Source of the DNA: an uncultured Vampirovibrio sp.
Lineage (GTDB): Bacteria; Cyanobacteriota; Vampirovibrionia; Gastranaerophilales; Gastranaerophilaceae
Direction of reading: 5' to 3'
Assembly (NCBI GenBank): GCA_910577395.1
Contig: CAJTLG010000008.1
Coordinates: 47,056 to 111,055, forward strand
Length of the DNA stretch: 64,000 bases
The notes below the pieces were generated by a model, which worked only from the letters and a program-made list of their open reading frames with translations, was not told the origin of the DNA and did no database searches. Positions 43,238 to 51,878 of this stretch are shown here, piece after piece; the stretch's first letter is position 1; the number at the start of each line of letters is the position of its first letter. The position numbers were made by a program, and so were the translations under genes.

Positions 43238-44336
43238 ATGGAACAGGATTTAAAAGAGCTTTTAAAGGAAAAACTAAACAGGCTTGAAGAACGTGTAAAC
43301 AAAGCCAGGGGGTATCTTTGACCTTGAAGGGCTTGAATTAAAATTCAGGGAATTATCATCAAAACTTGAAGACCCTTCAATCTGGGATAATCAGGATGAG
43401 GCATCAAGGCTTTTAAAGGAACAAAAAGATATAAAATCCGATATGGAAACAGCCCAAAAGTGGCAGAGTGCGGTTGAAGATGCCGGCGTAAGCCTTGAAA
43501 TCGGGGATGAGGGCCTTATGAAAGAAAGTCTTAAAAGTCTTGATATTCTTGAAAATGAGCTTAATGCATTTGAAATACAAAAAATGTTATCAGGAGAATA
43601 TGATACAAACAGCGCCATTTTAAGCATTAACGCAGGTGCAGGCGGGGTGGATGCCATGGATTGGGCAAGTATGCTGCTTAGAATGTATCTTAGGTGGGCG
43701 GAAAAAAGAGGATACAGTGCAACGCTTGTGGATAAATCCGACGGGGATGAGGCAGGGATAAAATCTGCCGCAATAAAGGTGGAGGGGAAATTTGCATACG
43801 GGTATTTAAAGGCTGAAAAGGGTGTGCACAGGCTGGTTAGGATTTCACCGTTTAATGCAAACGGTAAAAGGCAGACAAGTTTTGCAAGCGTAGAGATTAT
43901 GCCTGTAATAGAAGATTTTGAAAAGAAAATAACCATTCCCCCTGATGATATCGAGGTTGAAACCATGCGCTCAGGCGGGGCGGGCGGGCAGAATGTAAAC
44001 AAGGTGGAAACTGCCGTGAGGATTTATCATAAACCGACAGGTATTGTGGTGAAGTGCCAGCAGGAACGTTCCCAATTGCAAAACAAAGAAACGGCACTTT
44101 CAATGCTTGCATCCAAACTTTTGCTTTTAAGGCAAGCAGAACATGATAAAAAATTATCCGATATCAAGGGCGAAAATATGGATATAAATTTTGGTTCTCA
44201 AATCCGTTCCTATGTTTTTCATCCATATAAGCTTGTAAAAGATCACAGGACGGGGGCTGAAATTGGGAATACTGATGCTGTAATGGACGGGGATATTGAT
44301 AAATTTATTGATGAGTATTTAAAGAGCGGCTCATAA
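43238..44336 (+). CDS. prfB: Peptide chain release factor 2, made by programmed +1 frameshift
   Basis: RF2 (365 residues after the shift) releases peptides at UGA and UAA. Frame 1 runs from ATG 43238 for 27 codons to TGA 43319-43321; the protein continues from GAC 43320 in the +1 frame to TAA 44336. The shift site is AGG-GGG-TAT-CTT-TGA-C: an internal Shine-Dalgarno (43307-43312) three bases before the slippery CTT and stop, identical to the E. coli layout. The downstream part has the S-P-F anticodon-like motif (RISPFNANGK) and GGAGGQNVNK with the catalytic GGQ. Low RF2 raises shifting, so the gene regulates itself. TAAAAT ends 6 bp before the ATG, suggesting a leaderless message. Confidence 0.96.
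43307..43322 (+). promoter_or_regulatory. RF2 programmed frameshift site
   Basis: AGGGGGTATCTTTGAC: Shine-Dalgarno-like AGGGGG, slippery CTT, in-frame TGA and the +1 GAC codon. Ribosomes pausing at TGA when RF2 is scarce slip one base forward. Confidence 0.95.
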
Positions 44337-44377
44337 AAACACCCGGGCTTTAGGGAATGGTAAATCCGGGTGTTTTT
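44335..44377. terminator. Bidirectional terminator after prfB
   Basis: AAAAACACCCGG (44335-44346) pairs with CCGGGTGTTTTT (44366-44377) over 12 bp; T-runs follow on both strands. It separates prfB from the convergent gene at 44399. Confidence 0.9.
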
Positions 44378-44398
44378 AAGCATTTATTTTGTTAATTT

Positions 44399-45193
44399 TT
44401 AAAGGTCGAGAAAACTTTTGCCTTCTTCTGTTATAGTTTTTGTACCGTCTGTTGCTATATTAATGATTTTTTTATAACCTTTACTTCCTTTGTCTGCATA
44501 TTCTATTATAATTTGCCTTGAATTATCAGGGTTAAGAACAGTTGTTTGTGTAGAGTGTAGTTTACCGTTTTTATACGTTTTTTTAACTTTATTTCCGCTT
44601 TCATTGATAAGGTTTTCAGTGGTTTTTAGGATATTTCCCTCTGCAGCTTTTCTAGATGCAGGTTTTATTATTTCATCACCTTCTAATGTTAACCTTTTTA
44701 CGTCAAGTATTTTGCCGGTTTCAGGGTCTTTAATAAACGCATAATGTCCATAAACGGGCCGCAGGTTTTCTGAACTTATCATTTTTTCTTCAACAATTGC
44801 ATCTTTACCCTTATATTGTGCCTTGTATTTGGCATAAGTATCTTTTGTTGCAAATATTTCATTATTTTTATCAAGGATTGTTTTTGTGCTGTCATCAAAC
44901 GGCAGATTTTCTTTTTTAACAAGGCCTTTGATTTTTTCTTTGCATGTATTTGCGGCCTCATTTAAGCTGTTTTGTACTTTATTATTGTCTGCCGCGGCAG
45001 GTTTTTTGCCATTTGCAATAACAATTGCGGCAATACCTATTGCTGCAAGCCCCGCAAGGGCAAGTGCCAGTTTCTTTTTGCCGTCTTTTTGGGGTTCTTT
45101 TGAAACGGTTGTTGCTGTTTTGGGTTTTGTTTCCATGCTTTTGAAACGAATATTTTGCGCATTTGTGGCGGATGAGATTTTCATTGATGTCAT
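44399..45193 (-). CDS. Membrane-anchored hypothetical protein with lineage-type N-terminus
   Basis: A 264-residue protein. It begins MKISSATNAQNIRFKSM (start read at residue 4 of the frame; the annotated ATG 45193 adds M-T-S), which again fits the polar-stretch then F-K pattern. One transmembrane helix (LALALAGLAAIGIAAIVIA, about 42-60) follows a Lys-rich patch, so the bulk (about 65-264) lies on one side, probably outside. The outer part has repeating strand-turn text such as VKKTYKNGKLHSTQTTVL, resembling YD-type toxin wrapper or MORN repeats. The function is unknown. Confidence 0.75.
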   Translation of the reverse strand: MTSMKISSATNAQNIRFKSMETKPKTATTVSKEPQKDGKKKLALALAGLAAIGIAAIVIANGKKPAAADNNKVQNSLNEAANTCKEKIKGLVKKENLPFDDSTKTILDKNNEIFATKDTYAKYKAQYKGKDAIVEEKMISSENLRPVYGHYAFIKDPETGKILDVKRLTLEGDEIIKPASRKAAEGNILKTTENLINESGNKVKKTYKNGKLHSTQTTVLNPDNSRQIIIEYADKGSKGYKKIINIATDGTKTITEEGKSFLDL

Positions 45194-45320
45194 AATTTAT
45201 TTCCTTATATTAATACTGTATTTATTATAAGTAAAAGTTTATAAATTTTTTGCTAATAATATTGGCTATTTTAATATTTTTTTACAATTAATTAGCCATA
45301 AATATAAACAATTAATTTAT

Positions 45321-45346
45321 TAAACCGAATGACGGTTTAGTATAAT
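45321..45346 (+). promoter_or_regulatory. Operator-like inverted repeat and -10 box of the XRE gene
   Basis: TAAACCG (45321-45327) and CGGTTTA (45333-45339) form a perfect 7-bp inverted repeat with a 5-bp spacer. It ends one base before TATAAT (45341-45346), which ends 8 bp before ATG 45355. Binding of the encoded XRE protein here would block its own promoter. Confidence 0.6.
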
Positions 45347-45354
45347 TTATTGAA

Positions 45355-45672
45355 ATGGATTATCAAGCGTTAATAAATGACCGCATTAAAAACCTTAGGC
45401 GCAGCAATAATTTAACCCAGGAAGAATTTGCGGAAAAGATAGACATTAGTATTCAGGGGCTTTCAAATATTGAAAGAAACCGCTATCAGCCGACAGCAGA
45501 AACTGTGGATAAAATTTGTAAAGCATTCAAAATTACACCCATAGAACTTTTAAGTGCAACGGAAGGTGAAAATGAAGATTTGATAAAAGAAATATCAATT
45601 TTACTTTCAGAATGTTCGAATAGTAAACTTAAAAAAATTTATCAGGTTATTAAAATGTTAATTAAATTGTAA
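45355..45672 (+). CDS. XRE-family transcriptional regulator
   Basis: A 105-residue protein. The HTH (about 7-62) is IKNLRRSNNLTQEEFAEKI with ISIQGLSNIERNRYQPTAET, typical of Cro/CI repressors. A C-terminal helical part (about 70-105, ILLSECSNSKLKKIYQVIKML) probably dimerises. No Shine-Dalgarno; the message is likely leaderless from the TATAAT at 45341. A perfect inverted repeat beside that box suggests autoregulation. hisS follows 43 bp later but has its own AAGGAAA ribosome-binding site. Confidence 0.88.
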   Translation: MDYQALINDRIKNLRRSNNLTQEEFAEKIDISIQGLSNIERNRYQPTAETVDKICKAFKITPIELLSATEGENEDLIKEISILLSECSNSKLKKIYQVIKMLIKL

Positions 45673-45715
45673 TCTTTTATAGTAGAATTAAAATAAAGTT
45701 TTTAAGGAAAAGATT

Positions 45716-46945
45716 ATGATAAAAGCACAAAGAGGCACAAAGGATATACTGCCCGGGGATATTTTAACCTGGCAAAAGATTGAAAAAACGGCACGGGAGT
45801 TGTTTCAAAACGCCAATTATAAAGAAATAAGAACCCCGATATTTGAAAGTACGGAGCTTTTTGCCAGAGGCGTAGGGGATTCAACCGATATAGTAAATAA
45901 AGAAATGTACACCTTTTCTGTCGGCGGGCAGAATAAGGATGAAAGCTCTATTACATTAAGGCCCGAAAACACCGCAGGGGTCGTACGTGCCTATATTGAA
46001 CATGGGTTTAACCGTTTAAGTGCGCCTGTAAAATTATGGTATTTTGGGCCGATGTTTCGTTATGAAAGGCCGCAAAAAGGCCGTCAGAGGCAGTTTCACC
46101 AGATAGGTGCAGAAATGTTTGGCGCAGAAAGTCCTTCAGCAGATGCCGAGATGATAGCACTTGTTTCAAAATTCTTAAACAAAATTGGTATAGAGGGGCT
46201 TGTGGCGGAGATTAATTCCCTCGGGTGCCCCAAATGCAGGGGGGAATATAAAGAACGCATAAAAGAAACACTAAAACCGTACCTTGACAGACTTTGTGAT
46301 GATTGTAAGGTAAGGTATGAAAAAAACCCTTTAAGGATGCTTGATTGCAAGAATGAAGACTGTATAAGAATTTTTGAAGATGAGGAAGTAAAAAAGGTTA
46401 TCCTTGCCGATTTTATATGCGAAGAATGCAGAGAACATTATAATGATGTAAAAAAATATCTTGATATTTTAAATATTAAATATCAAGAAAATAAAATGCT
46501 TGTAAGAGGATTAGATTACTATACAAAGACCGTTTTTGAAATTAAAAGCTCTGTACTCGGCTCTCAAAGTGCCGTTGCGGGCGGCGGCAGGTATGACGGG
46601 CTTGTAGAAATGCTTGGCGGAGAAAAGACACCTGCTGTTGGGTTTGCGCTTGGGGTTGAAAGGCTTTTTGAACTTGTAGAACATATTGAACAAAGTAAGC
46701 TTGATTATTTTGTTGTTTCAAATATGCAGGATAAAGCCCTTGAAACGGTGCAAATGCTTAGGGATAAAGGGTATAGTGCCGATTTTGATTTTCAAAACAG
46801 AAAGTTTTCAAAACAGCTTGAAAAAGCAGGGAAGATTGCAAAACGGGCTGTGATAATCGGTGAAGATGAAGTAACGGGCGGATATTACACCGTTAAAAAT
46901 CTTGAAACAGGCGAGCAGACAAAGTTGCAAAAAAGCAGCCTTTGA
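45716..46945 (+). CDS. hisS: Histidine-tRNA ligase
   Basis: A 409-residue class II synthetase. KAQRGTKDILPGD at the start, ITLRPENTAGVVRAY (motif 2 region), FRYERPQKGRQRQFHQIGAE (motif 2), LVRGLDYYTKTVFE (His-specific loop, about 261-274) and GFALGVERL (motif 3) are all present; the C-terminal anticodon-binding domain spans about 325-409. An insert with four C-x-x-C pairs (about 163-235) is present as in many bacterial HisS. It ends at a clear terminator. Confidence 0.96.
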   Translation: MIKAQRGTKDILPGDILTWQKIEKTARELFQNANYKEIRTPIFESTELFARGVGDSTDIVNKEMYTFSVGGQNKDESSITLRPENTAGVVRAYIEHGFNRLSAPVKLWYFGPMFRYERPQKGRQRQFHQIGAEMFGAESPSADAEMIALVSKFLNKIGIEGLVAEINSLGCPKCRGEYKERIKETLKPYLDRLCDDCKVRYEKNPLRMLDCKNEDCIRIFEDEEVKKVILADFICEECREHYNDVKKYLDILNIKYQENKMLVRGLDYYTKTVFEIKSSVLGSQSAVAGGGRYDGLVEMLGGEKTPAVGFALGVERLFELVEHIEQSKLDYFVVSNMQDKALETVQMLRDKGYSADFDFQNRKFSKQLEKAGKIAKRAVIIGEDEVTGGYYTVKNLETGEQTKLQKSSL

Positions 46946-46958
46946 TTTGGCTGCTTTT
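46931..46958 (+). terminator. Terminator of hisS
   Basis: AAAAGCAGCC (46931-46940) pairs with GGCTGCTTTT (46949-46958) around an 8-nt loop. The left arm overlaps the last hisS codons. Confidence 0.85.
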
Positions 46959-47147
46959 AATCTAACTGGTTTAGGCTAATTATTTAATTATTACTTATTT
47001 GCCGGGTTTTATGTTGGTTTGTTATATATATTTGTCCATAAAAAACATGCAAATAAAATAATTTGCTATTTTGATTTATAAAAACTTTCCTTAAATAAAA
47101 AGTATGTAATAATGTTCGTATAGAATTAAGGATGAGGATAGCGGATT

Positions 47148-47843
47148 TTGAAATTTTTAAAGAAATTCAGAAATTTATTTGTTGTTTCAGGTTTTTTATT
47201 TTGCACATTAAGTGCTAACGCCATAACGGAACCTGCAAAAATACCCTCCGGTGCGCCTGCCGTATACAGTGGCAGTGATGTTGTTTTGACTGACGCTGTT
47301 ATGAGGCAATACAGGCAATCTACTAAAGATGAGAGGCTTGTGGGAGCTGCAGAAACCCTCAAGGGGACTGTTGCGGATTATTCAAGACGTGCAATTTTAG
47401 GTGATAATCTTACGGGGAAACCCATAAAGGTCGAATTTAGGGACCTTGCAACGCTAAATCCCGCATATGCTAATTTTGATGCTCTTGGGTGGAAGCAAAG
47501 GGGCAGATTAAATATATTTATAAACAAAAAACATGAAAACGCCCCAAAAGAGGCGCTTGCTGCAGTTCTTGCCCATGAGGCCATACATCAGGATGAGCTT
47601 AATTCGATAAACGAAGAAGTTTACTGTTGGACACTTGAGGCTGCTGTTTGGACACAATTAACAGATGACAAGCCGGAGCTTCAAAATATAAGTCACCAGC
47701 TTGTGGATAGAGAAAATACAATAAAAAAGATGTTTATAAAAGGGGATTATACAAGCAAGTTTATCAGGAAATCAGTGCTTTCAAACGCGGGATATCAGGG
47801 CTTGCCGTCAAGGTCGCCGGGGTTTGAGGATGACGGGCTGTAG
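47148..47843 (+). CDS. Secreted zincin-like protein with HExxH motif
   Basis: A 231-residue exported protein. The signal peptide (about 1-25, FVVSGFLFCTLSANA) is followed by a compact domain. The motif A-V-L-A-H-E-A-I-H-Q-D (about 141-151) is a zinc-metallopeptidase HExxH, with the acidic S-I-N-E-E ten residues on as a possible third ligand. The family is not one I can name. It initiates at TTG 47148 with GAGGATA upstream. The gene at 48332 is a paralogue in which this motif is lost. Its last 80 bp overlap the convergent zinc-ribbon gene. Confidence 0.75.
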   Translation: MKFLKKFRNLFVVSGFLFCTLSANAITEPAKIPSGAPAVYSGSDVVLTDAVMRQYRQSTKDERLVGAAETLKGTVADYSRRAILGDNLTGKPIKVEFRDLATLNPAYANFDALGWKQRGRLNIFINKKHENAPKEALAAVLAHEAIHQDELNSINEEVYCWTLEAAVWTQLTDDKPELQNISHQLVDRENTIKKMFIKGDYTSKFIRKSVLSNAGYQGLPSRSPGFEDDGL

Positions 47844-48219
47844 TACTGTCGTCTTCGGTTTCAACCCACACCTTTGTAGATGAAATGATGCATTCATTGT
47901 TATATATTTCTTTCACTTCTATTGCGTAACATATATCTGTAATGTTTAGTTTTTCATATCTTTCAATATAAAATTCTTCCCCTCCACAAACGGGGCAGAA
48001 TTTTGAAACGGGCACTATTTCATCGCATTTGCCAAAAACAGCACGGGCTGCCTCTCTTTTATGGGAACAGCATTTGCACCTTAAGACGTAATAATATTTT
48101 TTAAGATAAACACCGCAATCAGGGCAATATCCTTCATCTGAGTTTAAAAGTGCGCGGGTATGGGAACATTTTTTTGCACTATTAATTATGGAAATCAAAT
48201 ATAAGAATAAATTTTTCAT
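47764..48219 (-). CDS. Zinc-ribbon hypothetical protein
   Basis: A 151-residue protein with three Cys pairs in the first half: CPDCG (about 27-31), CKCC (about 43-46) and CPVCG (about 74-78), giving two probable zinc ribbons, then an acidic C-terminal part. ATG 48219 is chosen because an in-frame extension to 48516 would run antisense through the whole start of the next gene and adds a composition unlike the rest. No strong ribosome-binding site is seen. Its 3' end overlaps the convergent zincin gene by 80 bp. The function is unknown. Confidence 0.6.
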   Translation of the reverse strand: MKNLFLYLISIINSAKKCSHTRALLNSDEGYCPDCGVYLKKYYYVLRCKCCSHKREAARAVFGKCDEIVPVSKFCPVCGGEEFYIERYEKLNITDICYAIEVKEIYNNECIISSTKVWVETEDDSTTARHPQTPATLTASPDIPRLKALIS

Positions 48220-48331
48220 ACTTTGAATATTAATAACAGAGGGTGTAAAGTCAACTATTTTGTATCGAATATTTTTGCATATAGACATAAAAGGAGTTAT
48301 TAGGGTATAATTGCCTACGGAGGGCTGATAT

Positions 48332-49285
48332 ATGAAAAAGGCTTTATGTTTAGTATTAGGAATTATATTTATAGGGCTCAGCGCGCCTGTTTTTGCCGCA
48401 GATGCCAATATTAAAGGCACGGTAAAACTGACAAGGGCTGAAAGAAGAGCCAAAAAGGCTGAAATAAAGGCGTTAAAGAAAAAATATAAAAAGATTTCAA
48501 AAGATATGCCAATCATTTATGCTCTTGAAGAGATAAAAAAATCTCCTGCAAAAACTACCTACAGAAGAATTTTAGGGATTAATCAAACCCAAAAACCTAT
48601 GAGAATAGAGTTCAAAAATCTTGCAGATATAAATAAAATCTATACAAATAGTGAAACGATTAGCAAAATAAAATGGGGCAGGGAACATATTTATATCAGT
48701 GACAGACATAAAAAAGCTCCCGCTGAAACTCTTGCTGTTTCAATAGCCGGTATGAGTGTACATACGGATAAGAAAAATTCCGTTAATGAAGAAACTTACG
48801 CTTGGGCAACGGAGGCTGTTTTATGGGATTATTTTTCAAAGTTAAATCCTGAGATAAAGAATTATGATTCAACCCTCACAGAAAGAGAGGAAGCGCTTAA
48901 AACGCTTTATTTAAAATCTCCAAGAGATGCTAAATATATTGTAAACACTGTAAGGAAAAATAATGCCCATATTAAATACCAGTGGGAATCAAAAGGTTTT
49001 ACACACAGGGAATACAAAGAAAAAATGCAAAAGCTGCTTGAAGTACACAATGATGTAAAAGGTATGCAAATTTCTGCACCGGAGGCTGCTCCTGTAGAAG
49101 AAGTTAATTCAAATGCAGATGTAAAATCTGCTGATACTGCGCAAACTGAGGTTAATGCAGATAAAACATGCGCTCCCGTAGTACAGAATACTGAAAACAC
49201 GGAAAATGCCGATGAAAAACCGGAGATTGATTTAAAACTTTATGATGTGCTTAGGCCGGATGTACCACAAGGTACTGATATTTAA
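48332..49285 (+). CDS. Secreted paralogue of the zincin-like protein, active motif degenerate
   Basis: A 317-residue exported protein with a signal peptide (about 1-22, ALCLVLGIIFIGLSAPVFA) and a Lys/Arg-rich stretch. The domain (about 85-225) aligns with the protein at 47148: RIEFKNLADINKIY with KVEFRDLATLNPAY, KKAPAETLA with ENAPKEALA, and SVNEETYAWATEAVLW with SINEEVYCWTLEAAVW. Where the relative has H-E-A-I-H this one has G-M-S-V-H, so it should not be an active metallopeptidase. A Glu/Asn/Asp-rich, probably disordered tail (about 245-317) is unique to it. GGAGGG precedes ATG 48332. Confidence 0.78.
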   Translation: MKKALCLVLGIIFIGLSAPVFAADANIKGTVKLTRAERRAKKAEIKALKKKYKKISKDMPIIYALEEIKKSPAKTTYRRILGINQTQKPMRIEFKNLADINKIYTNSETISKIKWGREHIYISDRHKKAPAETLAVSIAGMSVHTDKKNSVNEETYAWATEAVLWDYFSKLNPEIKNYDSTLTEREEALKTLYLKSPRDAKYIVNTVRKNNAHIKYQWESKGFTHREYKEKMQKLLEVHNDVKGMQISAPEAAPVEEVNSNADVKSADTAQTEVNADKTCAPVVQNTENTENADEKPEIDLKLYDVLRPDVPQGTDI

Positions 49286-49309
49286 CACGCCTGCAGCAAA
49301 AACAGGGTT

Positions 49310-49534
49310 TTAGCCTGCAAAAAGACACCCCAGAACTATTGTGGATAAAATAAAAATGCCGCCGACAATGTAAGTCACTTTATTTAGGCCTTTTTCTGCT
49401 GATTTTTGAGATGAAAACAACTGGCTTGCAGAACCTATTGCTGCAATACCGTCGCCTTTTGGGGAATGCAAAAGTACCAATATTATAAGAAGTATGCCCG
49501 AAATCATTTGCAGGATGAAAAAGAAATTTGTCAT
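49310..49534 (-). CDS. secG: Preprotein translocase subunit SecG
   Basis: A 74-residue membrane protein with two transmembrane helices (about 3-23 and 52-72). The conserved inter-helix loop is VLLHSPKGDGIAAIGSASQLF (about 20-40), split here for reading. It stimulates SecYEG translocation. AAAGGAAAA precedes ATG 49534. It is followed upstream by the TIM-barrel gene on the same strand. Confidence 0.93.
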   Translation of the reverse strand: MTNFFFILQMISGILLIILVLLHSPKGDGIAAIGSASQLFSSQKSAEKGLNKVTYIVGGIFILSTIVLGCLFAG

Positions 49535-49589
49535 TGATTTTTCCTTTAATTTATAATTTAAAATCTTTATAACATAAATATTTTTTATT

Positions 49590-50408
49590 TTAAAGAGATG
49601 TGTAATAATCTTTTAGCAGTTTGCAGTCTTCTTCAATATTAGGGCTTTCACATATTATTACACCTTTTACATTAAATTTTTTAAAAGCTTTAAGAAGGTC
49701 TTTATAATTAAAATCACTATCTTCAAGGTTTAAATGTTTCTTTTCGCCTTTTTGTGTATATTCTATTCCTGCAATATGTGCATGGAAATTTTCAAGTGCT
49801 TTATTTCCAAGATTTTTGCCTATTTCTTCAAATATGGATGCGAATTTATCGTATGTGTTAAATTTGCCGCCCGTGCGGGCATGGATATGTGAAAAATCCA
49901 CGCAAGGAAGCATTTTAGGAAATATTTTTGACATTTCAATAATTTCGTCAATACTGCCCCACTGGGTTTCTTTGCCTGTGGTTTCAGGGCGCACCCATAT
50001 ATTATTATTTTCCCTGTCAAGCGTTTCAAATATTTTTTCGTGTCTTTTGATTAACTTATCAAATACGGTTTTTTTATCTTCCTTAAGATAAAATGCAGCA
50101 TGGTATGTAATAGAATATCCGCCCAAAGAATTCGCGGTTTGAGCCGTTTCAATTATTCTTTGTATACTTGCTTCCACCTTTTCTTCTTCTTTGGAATTAA
50201 GGTTAATGTAAAACGGGGCGTGAGCTGTTAGGATGAAATCTTCTTTATTTTCCTTTAAAAAGTTTCTTGAAACATCAGAAATTCTCACGCCGTGTACAAA
50301 TTCAAGCTCAAGCCCGTTCAAGCCAAGCTCCTTTAACGTTTCAAAGCCTGTTCGGTAATCTTTCGCCCGAAGAGGTATGCCGGCTGTTAAAAAGTTTAAT
50401 TTATCCAT
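49590..50408 (-). CDS. Sugar-phosphate isomerase/epimerase-like TIM-barrel protein (AP endonuclease 2 family)
   Basis: A 272-residue TIM barrel. The start LNFLTAGIPLRAKDYRTGFE, the strand motifs LTAHAPFYINLNS (about 61-73), YSITYHAAFYL (about 96-106), VRPETTGK, CVDFSHIHARTGG (about 172-184) and FHAHIAGIEYT (about 214-224) carry His, Glu and Asp residues at positions used for metals in endonuclease IV. The set resembles Nfo/archaeal endonuclease IV as much as xylose-isomerase-like epimerases, so DNA repair is a real alternative. AAGGTAA precedes ATG 50408. The formyltransferase gene is 5 bp upstream. Confidence 0.75.
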   Translation of the reverse strand: MDKLNFLTAGIPLRAKDYRTGFETLKELGLNGLELEFVHGVRISDVSRNFLKENKEDFILTAHAPFYINLNSKEEEKVEASIQRIIETAQTANSLGGYSITYHAAFYLKEDKKTVFDKLIKRHEKIFETLDRENNNIWVRPETTGKETQWGSIDEIIEMSKIFPKMLPCVDFSHIHARTGGKFNTYDKFASIFEEIGKNLGNKALENFHAHIAGIEYTQKGEKKHLNLEDSDFNYKDLLKAFKKFNVKGVIICESPNIEEDCKLLKDYYTSL

Positions 50409-50413
50409 ATTAT

Positions 50414-51340
50414 TTACCTTAATATTTCATCTTTATGTGGGTTAAATTTTTCTATAAATTCTTTAACGGAATAGATACCCCAACTTCCCGCCTGTATTAC
50501 ATCGGGAAAATAAAACCCGCTTGCTGCTGAAATTTTTATCTCGTCTTTTGTAACTTTTATAATTTGCCCTGTGGGTTTATTATGTCTTTCTTGCTTATAA
50601 TCGCCTGAAATTATTCTTATAAACCCGCCCCTAAAGGCTGTAAGTGCGTTATAAAAAGGATTTGACGCTCTTATAAGTCTTTCAATTTCCAATATATTAT
50701 TGTTCCAGTTTATATAAAAATCGCCTTGAATATTAGGCGCAGTAGGGTAATCACCTTCTTCCTGATGATATGATATTATTTCACCTGTTTGATTGTATCT
50801 AATAAGGGTTTTAGCTAAAAGTTCCGCTATCATAAAGTTTGTCCTTGAAAAAAGCATTCCCATTGTTTCTTTTTTCATAAGCGGAAAGCTTTCCCGGGTG
50901 ATTATTTTTCCTGTATCAAAATTTTCGTCCGCAAAATGAAGAGTTATACCTGTTGTTGTTTCACCGTTTTTAATTATATGAAAATACGGGTTTGCACCCC
51001 TGTATTTTGGCAAAAGTGAAGGGTGGCAATTTATAAAGCCGTCCTTGGTTGTGTTAAGAAAATCAGCCGAAAGTTTATGATTAAAGGAACAAATAACGCC
51101 GATATCACAGTTTAAAGCTTTTGTTTTTTCTGTAAATCCGGGTTCATTCGGGGTATCTTCATATTCAAGTATTTTAATTCCTGCATTTTGTGCGACATTT
51201 GCAAGATTTTGTCTTGATATATTTGTCTTATCAGGCAGGATAACGGCACTTATATCCAAACCGGTGTTTATCAGCTTGTTTAGGCATACAAGCGCCATAT
51301 CAGGCATACCCATAAACAGTATTTTTTTATTTTTTAGCAT
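50414..51340 (-). CDS. Formyltransferase-family protein (Fmt-like or sugar N-formyltransferase)
   Basis: A 308-residue protein that uses 10-formyltetrahydrofolate. The catalytic triad sits in FINCHPSLLPKYRGANP (Asn and His, about 103-119) and ADENFDTGKI (Asp, about 138-147). A C-terminal Fmt-like domain (about 205-300) contains LIRASNPF. Methionyl-tRNA formyltransferase usually has N-I-H-x-S-L-L-P-x-x-R-G-A-A-P; the G-A-N-P-Y-F variant fits sugar or other formyltransferases better. No Shine-Dalgarno; TAGAAT (minus strand, 51348-51353) ends 7 bp before the ATG. Confidence 0.75.
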   Translation of the reverse strand: MLKNKKILFMGMPDMALVCLNKLINTGLDISAVILPDKTNISRQNLANVAQNAGIKILEYEDTPNEPGFTEKTKALNCDIGVICSFNHKLSADFLNTTKDGFINCHPSLLPKYRGANPYFHIIKNGETTTGITLHFADENFDTGKIITRESFPLMKKETMGMLFSRTNFMIAELLAKTLIRYNQTGEIISYHQEEGDYPTAPNIQGDFYINWNNNILEIERLIRASNPFYNALTAFRGGFIRIISGDYKQERHNKPTGQIIKVTKDEIKISAASGFYFPDVIQAGSWGIYSVKEFIEKFNPHKDEILR

Positions 51341-51414
51341 AAAAATTATTCTACACTATTACTATTATTTTTGAAGTATTGTAACAAATTTAAATTATTA
51401 ATGAAATTTAGGTG

Positions 51415-51467
51415 TTGACGATAAAATTTGTTTATATTACATTTAATCATACCGGTAATAAGCCGGT
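51415..51467 (+). promoter_or_regulatory. S10 operon promoter and leader hairpin
   Basis: TTGACG (51415-51420), 17 bp, TACATT (51438-51443), then a small hairpin ACCGG (51451-51455) / CCGGT (51463-51467) in the 5' leader of rpsJ. It could serve ribosomal-protein feedback, but resemblance to the E. coli L4 site was not found. Confidence 0.4.
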
Positions 51468-51509
51468 GGTTAATATGTAATAATTTAAAGAATTCGGAAA
51501 CCAGACAAA

Positions 51510-51830
51510 ATGAACAGCACAAATAACAGACCCAGAATAAGAGTATGTTTAAAGGCTTATGACCATAAGCTTATTGATACTTCTGCAGTTAAAATTGTAG
51601 AAACAGCAAAAAGAACAGGCGCCAGTGTTTCAGGTCCTATTCCCCTTCCTACCAAACGCAGAATTTATTGTGTTCTTCGTTCTCCCCACGTTGATAAAAA
51701 GTCACGTGAACATTTTGAAATGAGAACACACAAAAGGGTTATAGATATATATGATCCAACCCAACAAACTACGGAAGAGCTTTCAAGAATGGATTTGCCG
51801 GCAGGCGTTGATATTGAAGTTAAGCTGTAG
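51510..51830 (+). CDS. rpsJ: 30S ribosomal protein uS10
   Basis: 106 residues; IRVCLKAYDHKLIDTSAVKIV and GPIPLPTKRRIYCVLRSPHVDKKSREHFEMRTHKR contain the standard uS10 blocks. It sits in the 30S head and, with NusB, takes part in antitermination. First gene of the S10 cluster; fusA and tuf, often just before it, are not present. Only a weak GGAAAC precedes the ATG. Confidence 0.97.
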   Translation: MNSTNNRPRIRVCLKAYDHKLIDTSAVKIVETAKRTGASVSGPIPLPTKRRIYCVLRSPHVDKKSREHFEMRTHKRVIDIYDPTQQTTEELSRMDLPAGVDIEVKL

Positions 51831-51878
51831 ACATAAATAAAAAGTTAGCATTGACAATTAAATAATTGAATGTGAACT

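Noticed and set aside
48220..48516. N-terminal extension of the zinc-ribbon gene to 48516.
   Set aside because: It runs antisense to the signal peptide and start of the gene at 48332, which has a good GGAGGG site, and its hydrophobic composition mirrors that signal peptide.
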